NCBI RefSeq assembly: GCF_023698535.1
Contig: NZ_JALJCL010000004.1
Span: 124,001-188,000 of the forward strand
Direction of reading: 5' to 3'
Origin: Halorientalis regularis
GTDB taxonomy: Archaea > Halobacteriota > Halobacteria > Halobacteriales > Haloarculaceae
DNA length: 64,000 nucleotides
A program made the translations under genes and the position numbers. Position 1 is the stretch's first letter; every line of letters begins with the position of its first letter. The notes below the pieces were generated by a model. The model had not been told where the DNA came from and made no database searches. It saw nothing but the letters and a program-made list of their open reading frames with translations. Shown here piece by piece: positions 50,837 through 59,898 of the stretch.

Positions 50837-52099
50837 TCAGGCCAGGTCGTGGATGGTGTCGGCGACGCGTTCGGCGTACTCGCTGCAGGCGAGTTTCTCG
50901 CCGCCCTGGATCTGGCGTTCGATGTCGTAGGTGACCCGCTTGGACTTGATCGTCTCCTCGACGGCGTCCCGGATGAGTTCGCCCGCGTCCTTCCAGCCCA
51001 TATATTCGAGCATGAGTTTGCCCGAGAGAATCATCGCAGTCGGGTTCACCTTGTCCTGGCCGGCGTACTTGGGGGCCGAGCCGTGGACGGGTTCGGCCAG
51101 ACAGCGGCCGTCACCGAAGTTCGCACCGGGTGCGATGCCGAGCCCGCCGATCTGGGCCCCACAGGCGTCGGAGAGGTAGTCGCCGTTGAGGTTGGGCATC
51201 GCCAGCACGTCGTACTGCTCCGTGCGGGTGAGGATCTGCTGGAGCATGTTGTCCGCGATGCGGTCGTTGACGACGACGGCACCCTCGGGCTGTTCGCCGT
51301 CCCGTTCCTCCCAGAGGGTGTCCTCGGTGATGACCTCGTTGCCGTACTCCTCTTCGGCGACCTCGTAGCCCCAGTCCCGGAACGCCCCTTCGGTGAACTT
51401 CATGATGTTCCCCTTGTGGACGAGGGTGACCGAGTCATGGTCGTTCTCCAGGGCATAGTCGATGGCTTTGCGGACGAGGCGTTTCGTCCCGAACTCGCTG
51501 ATGGGCTTGACGCCGATGCCGACGTCTCCCTCGTGGATGGTCTCGTCGAAGCCCATCTCCTCCTCGACGAACTCACGCACCTTCTCGGCACCCTCGGTGC
51601 CAGCTTCCCACTCGATGCCGGCGTAGACGTCTTCGGTGTTCTCCCGGAAGGTGACCATGTCCATCTGATCCGGGCGGGTGACCGGCGAGGGGACGCCCTC
51701 GATGTGGTAGGTCGGCCGGACGTTCGTGTAGAGGTCCAGCCGTTTCCGGAGCGCGACGTTCAGCGAGCGGAAGCCGGCACCAACGGGTGTCGTCAGCGGC
51801 CCCTTGATCCCGACGTTGAACTCCCGGAACGCCTGCAGTGTGTCCTCGGGGAGGTTCTCGTCGTACTGCTCGCGGGCAGTCTCGCCAGCGTAGACCCGCA
51901 TCCAGCTAATCGAGCGGCCGGTCGCGTCTGCCGCCGCTTCGAGCACCTTCTGTGCGGCCGGACCGACATCGACGCCGATGCCGTCGCCGTAGATGATGGG
52001 GATGATGGGGTTCTCCGGGACAGCTAGCTCGTCGTTGTCCGGATCTACCACCTCGATTTTGTCCCCGTCCGCGGGCACGTCGACCTTCTCGTAGGGCAT
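50837..52099 (-). CDS. icd: Isocitrate dehydrogenase, NADP-type
   Basis: A 420-residue TCA-cycle enzyme oxidising isocitrate to 2-oxoglutarate. Signatures: IIYGDGIGVDVGP, GPLTTPVGAGFRSLNVALRKRLDLYTNVRP (substrate loop), FRENTEDVYAGIEW, and GDYLSDACGAQIGGLGIAPGANFGD with metal Asp. The haloarchaeal start is MPYEKVDVPADGDKIEV at 52099. CCTTTTAG at 52121-52128 (reverse strand) is a TATA element about 27 bases upstream, so the mRNA is leaderless. Confidence 0.96.
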   Translation of the reverse strand: MPYEKVDVPADGDKIEVVDPDNDELAVPENPIIPIIYGDGIGVDVGPAAQKVLEAAADATGRSISWMRVYAGETAREQYDENLPEDTLQAFREFNVGIKGPLTTPVGAGFRSLNVALRKRLDLYTNVRPTYHIEGVPSPVTRPDQMDMVTFRENTEDVYAGIEWEAGTEGAEKVREFVEEEMGFDETIHEGDVGIGVKPISEFGTKRLVRKAIDYALENDHDSVTLVHKGNIMKFTEGAFRDWGYEVAEEEYGNEVITEDTLWEERDGEQPEGAVVVNDRIADNMLQQILTRTEQYDVLAMPNLNGDYLSDACGAQIGGLGIAPGANFGDGRCLAEPVHGSAPKYAGQDKVNPTAMILSGKLMLEYMGWKDAGELIRDAVEETIKSKRVTYDIERQIQGGEKLACSEYAERVADTIHDLA

Positions 52100-52129
52100 A
52101 TCTCGGAACATCACACGTCGGGCTAAAAG

Positions 52130-52795
52130 GCCTACCGCTTCCTGGGAAACTGTAGACAACGACCGTGGTATTTCTGAGCTGTCACACAGCAATCGGCCCG
52201 TCGCCGCCGGACCGGGCCGTTCGGGTCCGCGTCGATGTCTGCTCGAACGGGCGGCATCCCACTCGCTGTAGCGCCCGCTTCAAACCGGGCCGCCCGGCGT
52301 AGTCGTCTCGGGTTCGGTCGGGGCCGCACCCTCGGTCGGCGTCTCGGTCCCGGGTTCGACCGGCGTCGCGGGTTCGGCCGGCGTCCCGACCGGTTCCATC
52401 TCGCCTGTGGTCTCGTTGCTGTCCTCGAACATCAGCGAGTCGACCTCGACCCGTTCGACCGAGAGCGTCGCTGTCACCGCCGCGAGATACTTGTCTCCCC
52501 TCCACCGGCCGTTCCCCGACACTGGAAACAGGTGTCCAGACCGTTTTCGCGGCGAAGCGACCGACTGTCTCGGATAGACGGTCGCTGATTGTCGGGCGGT
52601 TTCAGGTTGGCCATCGAATCGTGATTGTGCGTCTCGTCGCATGCGCGCGACCGACTATCGTCTCGCGAGCGGGTGAGCACTGAATTTCCTCGGCGCTGTC
52701 GGGCGGGTCTCGTCCGATCCCGCCGGACCGACGAGCTCGGCCGACGGACACGGTGGAGCGCAACTCCTTTGCCGCCCTTCGCCGAACGGGCGGGT
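52130..52795. other. Long poorly coding gap between icd and map
   Basis: About 660 bases with no confident gene. It contains one modest minus-strand frame (52280-52477, listed separately), short G/C-rich stretches and no clear RNA structure. Its left edge holds A/T-rich GGTATTTCTGAGCTGTCACAC. Its right end carries the map promoter (CTCCTTTGC at 52763-52771). It may hold a decayed gene. Confidence 0.4.
52280..52477 (-). CDS. Possible small acidic Pro/Thr/Glu-rich protein or gene remnant
   Basis: A 65-codon frame from GTG 52477: a plausible start MTATLSVERVEVDSLMFED followed by a PGTETPTEGAAPTEPETTT-type tail with haloarchaeal codon use. GGAGGGGAGA lies about 20 bases upstream. The tail is like the C-terminal linkers of surface proteins. 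It could be a real small protein or the 3' end of a lost larger gene. Confidence 0.3.
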   Translation of the reverse strand: MTATLSVERVEVDSLMFEDSNETTGEMEPVGTPAEPATPVEPGTETPTEGAAPTEPETTTPGGPV

Positions 52796-53689
52796 ATGAC
52801 CGACGTGGATTTAGACGCCGAGCAGTACGACAAAAACCGGGAGGCGGGCGAGATCCTCGCACAGGTCCGCAACGAGGCCGCCGACCGGGTGGAAGTCGGT
52901 GCGAGCCACCTGGAGATCGCCGAGTGGGCCGAAGAGCGCATCCGCGAACTCGGGGGCGAACCCGCGTTCCCGGTGAACATCAGCATCGACGAGGAAGCCG
53001 CCCACGCCACACCTGGCGTCGACGACGAGACCACATTCGGCGAGGACATGGTCAATCTGGACATCGGCGTCCACGTCGACGGCTGGCTGGCCGACACTGC
53101 GGTCACGGTCGATCTCTCCGGCAATCCCGAACTCGCGGAGGCCTCCGAGGCCGCGCTGGAGGCTGCCCTCGATACCGTGGAAGCCGGCGTCGAAACCGGC
53201 GAGATCGGTGCGGTCATCGAGGAGACTATCGACGGCTACGGGTTCAACCCCGTCGTGAACCTCACGGGACACGGGCTAGGCCACTGGCAACAGCACACGC
53301 CACCGAACATCCCGAACCGCGCGGTCGATCAGGGGATCGAACTCGAAGCCGGCGACGTGGTGGCCATCGAACCGTTCGCCACCGACGGTGGCGGCAAGGT
53401 CCGGGAGGGCAGCGAGGAGGAGATTTTCGCACTCGAATCCGAGGGCTCGGTCCGGAACCGCGCGGCCCGCCAGGCGCTGAACCAGATCACCGAGGAGTTC
53501 AAGACGCTCCCCTTCGCCACGCGCTGGCTCGACGTGCGCCGCCCCGAGATGGCGCTGCGCCGGCTGAAACAGCAGGACATCCTCCACGGCTACCCCGTCC
53601 TCAAAGAACAGGCGGGCTGTCTGGTCAGCCAGAAAGAGCACACGATCATCGTGACCGAGGACGGCTGTGAGGTCACGACGCGGCTGTAG
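52796..53689 (+). CDS. map: Methionine aminopeptidase (type II, archaeal)
   Basis: A 297-residue metallopeptidase removing N-terminal methionine. Metal ligands: Asp in MVNLDIGVHVDGWLADTAV, His in NLTGHGLGHWQQH, Glu in AIEPFATDG and Glu in SQKEHTIIVTEDG. The substrate-pocket HATPG motif is present (AAHATPGVDDE). The about 60-residue type II insert lies between residues 190 and 260. Single conserved start at 52796. Confidence 0.95.
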   Translation: MTDVDLDAEQYDKNREAGEILAQVRNEAADRVEVGASHLEIAEWAEERIRELGGEPAFPVNISIDEEAAHATPGVDDETTFGEDMVNLDIGVHVDGWLADTAVTVDLSGNPELAEASEAALEAALDTVEAGVETGEIGAVIEETIDGYGFNPVVNLTGHGLGHWQQHTPPNIPNRAVDQGIELEAGDVVAIEPFATDGGGKVREGSEEEIFALESEGSVRNRAARQALNQITEEFKTLPFATRWLDVRRPEMALRRLKQQDILHGYPVLKEQAGCLVSQKEHTIIVTEDGCEVTTRL

Positions 53690-53733
53690 CGGTCGTTCCC
53701 GGGGCGCTGGTCTCGGCGATGTCGATGTCAGCG

Positions 53734-53934
53734 TCAGGCGTTGTTCATCCGCAACACGGTCCGAGCGCCGCAGACGCGACACTCGCTGACCCGGTAGGGT
53801 TCGCGCGAGTACTCGGCGTTCTCCGGGGTGGCACTCTCGGTGAGGATCTGCACCGACACCTCGTGCGGTGTCTCGCGACGACACTCCTCGCACTCCTCTG
53901 TCATCCCGTCGCCGCCGTCGTTTGTCGCTGACAT
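53734..53934 (-). CDS. Small zinc-ribbon protein
   Basis: A 66-residue protein with CEECRRET and CRVCGART, a complete four-cysteine zinc ribbon. A common haloarchaeal type of unknown role, probably a nucleic-acid or protein adaptor. The start MSATNDGGDG at 53934 follows GAGAGGT, a usable Shine-Dalgarno site. TTTTTATG at 53962-53969 (reverse strand) is the likely TATA. Confidence 0.75.
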   Translation of the reverse strand: MSATNDGGDGMTEECEECRRETPHEVSVQILTESATPENAEYSREPYRVSECRVCGARTVLRMNNA

Positions 53935-54110
53935 CGTACCTCTCACTCTCACCGACGAGAGCATAAAAACCCCAATCCGTTCGGCTCCGTTCACGGAATC
54001 TTCGGCCGCTGTCTTGCGGTTTTCCGCGAGACTATCTGTGAAGCGAGCAAATCGTTTATGATGACCTCTCGTGTCCTCTTCCTGGTATTAAACTGGAAAA
54101 CGGCCGAATG

Positions 54111-54121
54111 GTTTATATACC
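54111..54121 (+). promoter_or_regulatory. Strong TATA box distal to the HIT gene
   Basis: GTTTATATACC, followed 24 bases later by a GTG that opens a 14-codon frame (54139-54183, MVEPGRLGGGLRGG then TAA). A second, weaker TATA-like GGTTAAGATA at 54177-54186 is properly spaced for leaderless HIT mRNA. The gene may have two start sites. Confidence 0.45.
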
Positions 54122-54207
54122 ACTGCGTCAGGATTCGGGTGGTCGAACCGGGCCGTCTCGGCGGGGGCCTCCGTGGCGGTTAAGATACGGGCGGCCACAG
54201 GGCCGGC

Positions 54208-54744
54208 ATGGAGCAGGTGTTCGCGCCCTGGCGGATCGACTGGATCGAACGTCCCGACAAGAACGCCGACATCGACGGCTGTGTGTTCTGTGCCTTCGCG
54301 GAACGCGACGACGACCGGGCCAACAACGTCGTCGCCCGGAGCAACCACGCGCTCGTCCTCCTGAACAACTACCCGTACAACCCGGGCCACGCGATGGTGA
54401 TTCCCCACCAGCACACTGGCGACTACCGCGATTTGGACGAGCCGGTTCTCACGGACCACGCCCGCCTGAAACAGCGGACCATCGAGGCCATGGAGACCGC
54501 ACTCCACCCGGAAGGGTACAACGCCGGGCTCAACCTCGGCGGCGGCGCAGCCGGGGGCTCAATCGACGATCACCTCCACACCCACGTCGTCCCCCGCTGG
54601 GAGGGTGACACCAACTTCATGCCCGTCATCTCCGAGACGAAAGTCATCGTCGAGGCCGTCGAAGACACCTACGACCGGCTGTACGAGGGCTTCGCCGAGC
54701 AGGAGGGTGCGACCGTCCCCGACGACGGCGCGGTCGAGTTCTAG
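54208..54744 (+). CDS. HIT-family nucleotide hydrolase/transferase
   Basis: A 178-residue histidine-triad protein. H122-L-H124-T-H126 (HLHTHVVP) is the catalytic triad, and CVFC near residue 28 with a later His could bind zinc. The order MEQVFAPWRIDWIERP fits the HIT branch that hydrolyses AMP-lysine or dinucleoside polyphosphates; ApnA phosphorylase activity is also possible. The start has TATA-like support 27 bases upstream. The CDF exporter gene follows 43 bases later. Confidence 0.9.
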   Translation: MEQVFAPWRIDWIERPDKNADIDGCVFCAFAERDDDRANNVVARSNHALVLLNNYPYNPGHAMVIPHQHTGDYRDLDEPVLTDHARLKQRTIEAMETALHPEGYNAGLNLGGGAAGGSIDDHLHTHVVPRWEGDTNFMPVISETKVIVEAVEDTYDRLYEGFAEQEGATVPDDGAVEF

Positions 54745-54787
54745 CTCGACAGGGCGACTTTTTTACCCGGGTGTCCAAACGCCGACG

Positions 54788-55723
54788 ATGGCACGCTCGA
54801 CGACGCTTCGGCGGGTCGGCCTCGTGGTCCTCGGGGCCAACCTCCTGCTCGCGCTGGCGAAGGGCGGGGTCTGGTACGTCACCGGGAGCCTCGCCGTCGG
54901 GTCCGAGGCCGTCAACAGCCTCGCCGACACCGTCTACAGCGTCGTGGTCGTCGCCGGTCTCTACCTCACCACTCGGCCACCGGACTTCGAGCATCCCCAC
55001 GGCCACGAGCGCATCGAGCCGTTCGTGGGCCTGTTCGTCGCACTGGGTATCTTCGCGGCCGGCGGGGCCGTCATCTGGCAGGCGCTGACCGCGGTCCTCG
55101 CCGGCCCGAGTCCGACCACGTCCAGCCCGGCCGCTGTCGGCGTCCTCGCCGTGGCCGCCGTCGCGAAGTATCTCCTCTACCGGTACTGCCTGACCGTCGG
55201 CGAAGACCACCGCTCGCCCGCCCTCGTCGCGACCGCGCTGGACAACCGCAACGACATCCTCACTGCCGTGGCGGCGCTTGGCGGGGTCGTCGGCGCGGCG
55301 CTGGGCTTCCCGCTTCTGGACCCCGTCGCCGCCGCGCTCGTCGGTGTCGGCATCCTCTACACAGGCGTCGAGGTCGTCCGGGACAACCTCGATTACCTCG
55401 TCGGGGCGGCCCCGCCGGAGGACCTGCGGGCCGAGATCGTTCGGCGGGCACTCTCCCACCCCGACGTGAAGGGGGCCCACGACGTGATCGCCCACTACGT
55501 CGGCCCGGAGATCGACGTGAGTCTCCACATCGAAGTCGAGGGCGACCGGACCCTGCTGGAGGCACACGACATCGAGACCGCCGTGATCACGTCGATCCAG
55601 GAACTCCCGGAAGTCGACGACGTGTTCGTCCACATCGACCCGAAAGAGGCCGGCGAGTGGAAACCCGACGAGGAGGTCGACCGGCTGGCCGATCACGGTC
55701 CCGGTCCGGACGGCGGGCCCTGA
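54788..55723 (+). CDS. Cation diffusion facilitator, predicted Mn-type exporter
   Basis: A 311-residue CDF transporter with six membrane helices (residues 10-205) and a C-terminal cytoplasmic ferredoxin-like domain (LRAEIVRRALSHPDVKGAHDV; VDVFVHIDPKE-like end). The transport site is N43-x3-D47 in helix 2 and D152-x3-D156 in helix 5. Zn exporters have Asp/His at those places; Asn-Asp-Asp-Asp is the pattern reported for bacterial MntE-type manganese exporters. So Mn export is predicted. CTTTTTTACC at 54758-54767 gives a leaderless start. Confidence 0.88.
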   Translation: MARSTTLRRVGLVVLGANLLLALAKGGVWYVTGSLAVGSEAVNSLADTVYSVVVVAGLYLTTRPPDFEHPHGHERIEPFVGLFVALGIFAAGGAVIWQALTAVLAGPSPTTSSPAAVGVLAVAAVAKYLLYRYCLTVGEDHRSPALVATALDNRNDILTAVAALGGVVGAALGFPLLDPVAAALVGVGILYTGVEVVRDNLDYLVGAAPPEDLRAEIVRRALSHPDVKGAHDVIAHYVGPEIDVSLHIEVEGDRTLLEAHDIETAVITSIQELPEVDDVFVHIDPKEAGEWKPDEEVDRLADHGPGPDGGP

Positions 55724-56044
55724 CGACCACCAGGATTTAGCTACGACAGCGCGACGAACGCCGCCGACGAGAATGGCCAGCTGACGGCCGAGTACACCTT
55801 CGTCCAGGAGTTCGAACTCAAGCCCCGGACCGGCGAGTACGTCGGCGAACTCGACGAACTGGAGATCGTCTCGTTGCCCGACGACGACCACGTCGGGTTC
55901 GTCGTCGAGATCGACCGCGACGCGGACGCCCCGGTCGAGATGGCCGGTGCCGACGAGACCACCACCACGGTCACCTTCGAGGGGGTCGACGAGGAGGACA
56001 GACTGGCCGAGAAGTTCCGGGACGCCATCGACCGCAAGCTGTAG
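55724..56044 (+). pseudogene. 3' remnant of a gene lacking any start codon
   Basis: Directly after the CDF stop and in the same frame, about 106 codons run open to TAG at 56042. Composition is typical of haloarchaeal coding DNA (FVQEFELKPRTGEYVGELDEL; VGFVVEIDRDADAP; EEDRLAEKFRDAIDRKL). No ATG, GTG or TTG occurs in the first 45 codons. This looks like the C-terminal half of a gene whose 5' part was deleted, with the break at the CDF stop. Family not recognised. Confidence 0.6.
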
Positions 56045-56060
56045 GTGGGTACCGGAGCCG

Positions 56061-57320
56061 CTAGATCGGCTCGCCGAACGCGTACACCGTGTTGTGGCTC
56101 GTGATCTCCACGTCGACGGTGTCACCCACTGACAGTCCGCGGTCCTCGGCGTCGGTGATCACGACCTGCCGGTACGCTTCGTCGTAGCCGACAAGCGAGT
56201 CGTCGGTGCCGTCCTCGGTCAGCAGGACCGACTGCTCGGTCCCGATCATCTCCTCGTGTGCCTGCCCCACGAGGTCCATCTTCAGGTCGGTCAGCGCCTT
56301 CGAGCGGTCCTTCTTGGTCTGGCCGCCCAGCCCCTTCATATCGGCGGCGTCGGTCCCGGGCCGCTTCGAGAATCGGGTGACGTTGATCTTCTCGGGCCGA
56401 GTCTCGGCCATCAGGGCGAGACTCTGCTCGTGATCCGCCGGCTCCTCGGTCGGGAAGCCGGCGATGAAGTCCGTCGAGAGCGTCCAGTAGTCCAGATGCT
56501 CGTCGAAGGTCTCGACCACTTCCACGTACTCGCCCACGGCGTGCTGGCGACGCATGTCCGCGAGCACGTCGTCGCTGCCCGACTGGACGGGTGCGTGCAG
56601 GAAGTTGTAGAGTTCGTCGTTCTCGGCGAACACCCGGGCCAGTTCGTCGCGGACGCCGTGGACGCCCTTCGGGTTGGCCATGCCCACGCGGACGCGGAAC
56701 TCGCCGTCGATGTCACAGATTCGGTCGAGCAGCTCGGGCAGGAGGCTCTCGCCCTGATTGATATCCCAGCCGTAGACGCCGGTGTCCTGGCCGGTGATCC
56801 GGATCTCCTTCGCGCCCGCGTGGACGAGAGCGCGAGCCTTCTCGACGTTCTCCTCGATCGGCGGCGAGTCGATCCGCCCGGTCGCCTGCTTGGTGATGCA
56901 GTACGAACAGTCGCTCATACAGCCTCGGGCGATGGGGAGGATGCCGACGACGCCGTTCAGGACCGGGTCGGTCCCGTCGGTGACGGTCGGACACTCGCCG
57001 TTGAGGACGTGGTCGGGCACCTCGTCCCAGTGGAGGATCTCGGCGTCGATGTCCTCGTCGCGGAACATGTCTCCCTGTGCGAGCGCCATACAGCCTGTCA
57101 CCACCAGGTCACCGGGGGTCTCGGCGTCCAACTCTTTGGCCCGCCGGAGCATGTTCTGCTCCGTCTTCTCCAGCACCGTGCATGTGTTGAGGATCGCCAC
57201 GTCGGCGGCTTCCGGGCCGTCGACGGGGTGGTGGCCCCCCTCGCGGAGCGCCTGCTCGATCTGCTGGGTCTCACCTCTGTTGGAGGTACACCCGTACGTC
57301 TCGATGTGATAGCGGGCCAT
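56061..57320 (-). CDS. tRNA t6A37 methylthiotransferase (MtaB/CDKAL1 type)
   Basis: A 419-residue radical-SAM enzyme. The N-terminal MTTase domain has three cluster cysteines (ETYGCTSNRGE; ILNTCTVLE; VVTGCMALA). The radical-SAM cluster is CMSDCSYC near residue 135, and the C-terminal TRAM domain ends with DVEITSHNTVYAFGEPI. It adds a methylthio group to t6A at tRNA position 37. Archaeal/eukaryotic family members lie in this group. Confidence 0.92.
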   Translation of the reverse strand: MARYHIETYGCTSNRGETQQIEQALREGGHHPVDGPEAADVAILNTCTVLEKTEQNMLRRAKELDAETPGDLVVTGCMALAQGDMFRDEDIDAEILHWDEVPDHVLNGECPTVTDGTDPVLNGVVGILPIARGCMSDCSYCITKQATGRIDSPPIEENVEKARALVHAGAKEIRITGQDTGVYGWDINQGESLLPELLDRICDIDGEFRVRVGMANPKGVHGVRDELARVFAENDELYNFLHAPVQSGSDDVLADMRRQHAVGEYVEVVETFDEHLDYWTLSTDFIAGFPTEEPADHEQSLALMAETRPEKINVTRFSKRPGTDAADMKGLGGQTKKDRSKALTDLKMDLVGQAHEEMIGTEQSVLLTEDGTDDSLVGYDEAYRQVVITDAEDRGLSVGDTVDVEITSHNTVYAFGEPI

Positions 57321-57366
57321 TCGCTACCTCCGACTCCGTGCTCGCCGAGCAAAAACGCGACGGATC

Positions 57367-58002
57367 CTACTCCCTCGCCGTTCGCCACTCCTCGACGATG
57401 GTGACGCCGCTGCTGGCCCCGATACGCTCGGCTCCGGCGTCGAACATCGCTTCCGCGCGCTCCCAGGACCCGATTCCCCCGCTGGCTTTCACCGGCAGGA
57501 ACTCACTGAGCAGTTCCACGTCGGCGACCGTCGCGCCGCCATCTCCGAACCCGGTGGCGGTCTTGAGCATATCGGCGTCGGCCGCGGCGGCGAGTTCGCC
57601 CGCCCGTTCGAGCTTCGCGTCCGACAACAGTGGGGCCTGAACGATGACTTTCACCGGCAGCGGCGTCGCCGCGACGACTTCGGCGATTTCGTCCCGATAG
57701 TCGTCGTCCTCGCCGCCGAGCAGGCGGCCGGCGTTGGCGACCAGATCGAGTTCGTCCGCGCCGGCCTCCCAGGCCAACTCGGCTTCCTCGGCTTTCGCCG
57801 TCGGCGTGTGCTGTCCGTGCGGGAAGCCGATCACGGTCGCGACCGTCGTCTCGGGTGCGTAACTCGACGCCATCTCGACGTAACACGGCGGGATGCAGGC
57901 GTTCGTGCCGTACTCGATGGCTTCGTCGAGGACGGCCAGTACGTCGTCGCCCGTCGTCGCCGGTCCCAGCACCGTGTGGTCGATCTGCCCGGGAACGTCC
58001 AT
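57367..58002 (-). CDS. deoC: Deoxyribose-phosphate aldolase
   Basis: A 211-residue class I aldolase. Schiff-base lysine in [12 protein letters not shown]; second active-site lysine in [11 protein letters not shown]; phosphate site in [10 protein letters not shown]. It splits deoxyribose-5-phosphate into glyceraldehyde-3-phosphate and acetaldehyde during nucleoside breakdown. Uridine phosphorylase at 59899 belongs to the same salvage route. TTTTATCC at 58023-58030 (reverse) is a TATA box about 25 bases upstream of the ATG. Confidence 0.93.
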   Translation of the reverse strand: MDVPGQIDHTVLGPATTGDDVLAVLDEAIEYGTNACIPPCYVEMASSYAPETTVATVIGFPHGQHTPTAKAEEAELAWEAGADELDLVANAGRLLGGEDDDYRDEIAEVVAATPLPVKVIVQAPLLSDAKLERAGELAAAADADMLKTATGFGDGGATVADVELLSEFLPVKASGGIGSWERAEAMFDAGAERIGASSGVTIVEEWRTARE

Positions 58003-58081
58003 GCATCCGATAGCGGCCCGTGGGATAAAAATCGACGTGGCCGACCGGAAGGCTTTCGGCCGCCGCGCAACCCCCTCCGGC

Positions 58082-58906
58082 ATGTTCTTCCAGATACTGC
58101 CCGAAGGACTGGTCGTCCCCGGCCTGGCGTATCTGCTCGGTCTGGCGGTCGCCGGTCTCGCCGTCGGCGCGGTGCTTTTCACCCGTCGCCCGCCGGTCAC
58201 GCAACGACTCGTCGTCGCGTTCACGCCCTGGATGGCGGCCGGTGCGGCGTTTCACGTCCTCTACCAGCTGGAAGCGGTCCCCGATGCCATCGCTCCACTC
58301 TTCTCGGCCCCCACAGTGTACGTGACGACGTTTCTCGCCGCTGGGACGGTCTGGGGTGGACTGATCCTCGCGGATCGAGGGGTCCCGCCCGCACTCGCCA
58401 CGACCGGTGGTGTGGCGACCCTTGCCGGTGCCGCGCTGGTCGTACAGACGGCCACGGCCCGGGGCACGCTCGCGCCGGCGTTGCCCGTCGCCGCGCTGAT
58501 CGCGTCTGTCGTCGTCGCGGTCGTGACGTATGCCATTCTCGACCGGGTTCGCCCGACCGTAACCGCCCGAACCGGGACGCTCGGCGTGGTCGTCGTGTTC
58601 GGCCACGCGCTCGACGGTGTGTCGACGGCTGTCGGCGTCGATCTGCTCGGGAGCGGCGAACGAAGCCCGGTCCCTGCGGCGATCATGGAGTTCGCCGGCT
58701 CCCTGCCGACGGCGTCGGTCGTCGGTAAGGGATGGCTGTTCGTCCTGGTGAAACTCCTGATCGCGGCCGCGGTTCTGGTGTTGTTCGCCGACTTCGTGGA
58801 GGAAGATCCCGCCCAGGGCAACGCGGCCCTCGGTGTGGTCGCCGCCGTCGGACTCGGGCCGGGAACGCACAATCTGTTGCTGTTTGCCGCCGCTGGACTG
58901 TTCTGA
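58082..58906 (+). CDS. DUF63-family membrane protein
   Basis: A 274-residue polytopic protein with about eight hydrophobic helices. It starts [20 protein letters not shown] and contains [21 protein letters not shown] and [19 protein letters not shown], with conserved His/Asp in membrane segments. The pattern matches DUF63, widespread in euryarchaea. Conserved polar residues suggest an enzyme or transporter of unknown substrate. Confidence 0.8.
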   Translation: MFFQILPEGLVVPGLAYLLGLAVAGLAVGAVLFTRRPPVTQRLVVAFTPWMAAGAAFHVLYQLEAVPDAIAPLFSAPTVYVTTFLAAGTVWGGLILADRGVPPALATTGGVATLAGAALVVQTATARGTLAPALPVAALIASVVVAVVTYAILDRVRPTVTARTGTLGVVVVFGHALDGVSTAVGVDLLGSGERSPVPAAIMEFAGSLPTASVVGKGWLFVLVKLLIAAAVLVLFADFVEEDPAQGNAALGVVAAVGLGPGTHNLLLFAAAGLF

Positions 58907-59079
58907 GCGGCGCTGTTCGGCGTATTTTCCGAAAGGGAACGAGAGTGAGGGTCGGTACCGGTCAACCCCGTGGTGTTGGGCGTGGTTCGTCCGGTGAGGG
59001 TTCGGACGCGTGGTGTTTGCTTGGAGTGGCGTGCTCCGCCTTCCCCCGCGCCCTCATCGTATCCATATTCCCCCGAGAG

Positions 59080-59138
59080 TATAAAGGTTACTGCTCGTGA
59101 ACCTTACTTCGTAAGGACGAAATTCGGGTCAAGAGCAG
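59080..59138 (+). promoter_or_regulatory. TATA box plus nested inverted repeats
   Basis: TATAAAG at 59080-59086 is followed by CTGCTC (59091-59096) that can pair with GAGCAG (59133-59138). Inside lies a perfect six-base hairpin CCTTAC-TTC-GTAAGG (59102-59116). It lies in a 269-base non-coding gap before the gene at 59176. It could be an operator or a short structured leader. Confidence 0.35.
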
Positions 59139-59175
59139 ATAGAGCCGTAATCTAAACTCCCCAAGATTAATGCGC

Positions 59176-59853
59176 ATGGCTGAAATATGGATTCCCATGC
59201 CCTCAGACTCCGGTTCCGAGGAGTATCCCCGGGCACCCGCCCAGAAGGCGCGGGACGAGAACATTCTGGGCGTCTTCGAGGGGACGGACGACCCTGTCCT
59301 GACCACCTCGGAAGTCGCGGAGGAACTTCCAATCGGGAAGCGTGCGACGCTGAACCGGCTGGAGGACCTCGTGGACCGGGACGAACTGGACTCGAAGGAC
59401 GTGGGGGTCGGTCGCGTGTGGTGGCGCGCAACGCCCGAATCGGAATCCGAACCGGACGTCGCAGCCGAACCCGAGCCGGGACCGACGCCCACCGGGCCTG
59501 CTGCTCCCGCACAGCCGGCGGAAACGACGCCGCCGGCTTCCGAGGACACCACGGAGCCACTGGAGACGGAGAGTCCGCGATGGGCCTTCATCGGCAGTCT
59601 GGGCCGTCACTCCATCCTGGCGGGAATCTTCCTGTTCGGCCTCGTGCTGGTCGATGGAATCGTCCAGCCCCAGTCGTTGCTTCCGGTGTCAGCGATCTCC
59701 CTGTCGCTGACGGCACTCGTCTTCTTCCTGATCGGGTTCCCGGCACGGGGCGCGTACCGGGCCAAGAGGTTCTTCGAGTCGACCGACCTCTCGCTCGCGC
59801 AGTTCATGGGACCCGTGGGTCGCCTGTTCGGTCGGGACGACTCGAAGTCCTGA
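59176..59853 (+). CDS. Membrane-anchored winged-helix protein
   Basis: A 225-residue protein. Residues 30-85 form a winged helix (ENILGVFEGTDDPVLTTSEVAEELPIGKRATLNRLEDL). A Pro/Glu/Thr-rich linker (90-125) follows, then two membrane helices (about 140-158 and 163-185). It looks like a regulator tethered to the membrane. In-frame ATGs at 59170 and 59197 are alternatives; TAATCTAAA at 59148-59156 supports 59176. Confidence 0.7.
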   Translation: MAEIWIPMPSDSGSEEYPRAPAQKARDENILGVFEGTDDPVLTTSEVAEELPIGKRATLNRLEDLVDRDELDSKDVGVGRVWWRATPESESEPDVAAEPEPGPTPTGPAAPAQPAETTPPASEDTTEPLETESPRWAFIGSLGRHSILAGIFLFGLVLVDGIVQPQSLLPVSAISLSLTALVFFLIGFPARGAYRAKRFFESTDLSLAQFMGPVGRLFGRDDSKS

Positions 59854-59898
59854 GCGCCGATCCCCGTCCGTTTTGTAGCCGCTGGCTGAATGGCACGT

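Noticed and set aside
50477-52027. 516-codon plus-strand frame opposite icd
   Set aside because: Shadow frame rich in Val/Asp/Gly/Leu repeats; icd on the other strand has all active-site motifs.
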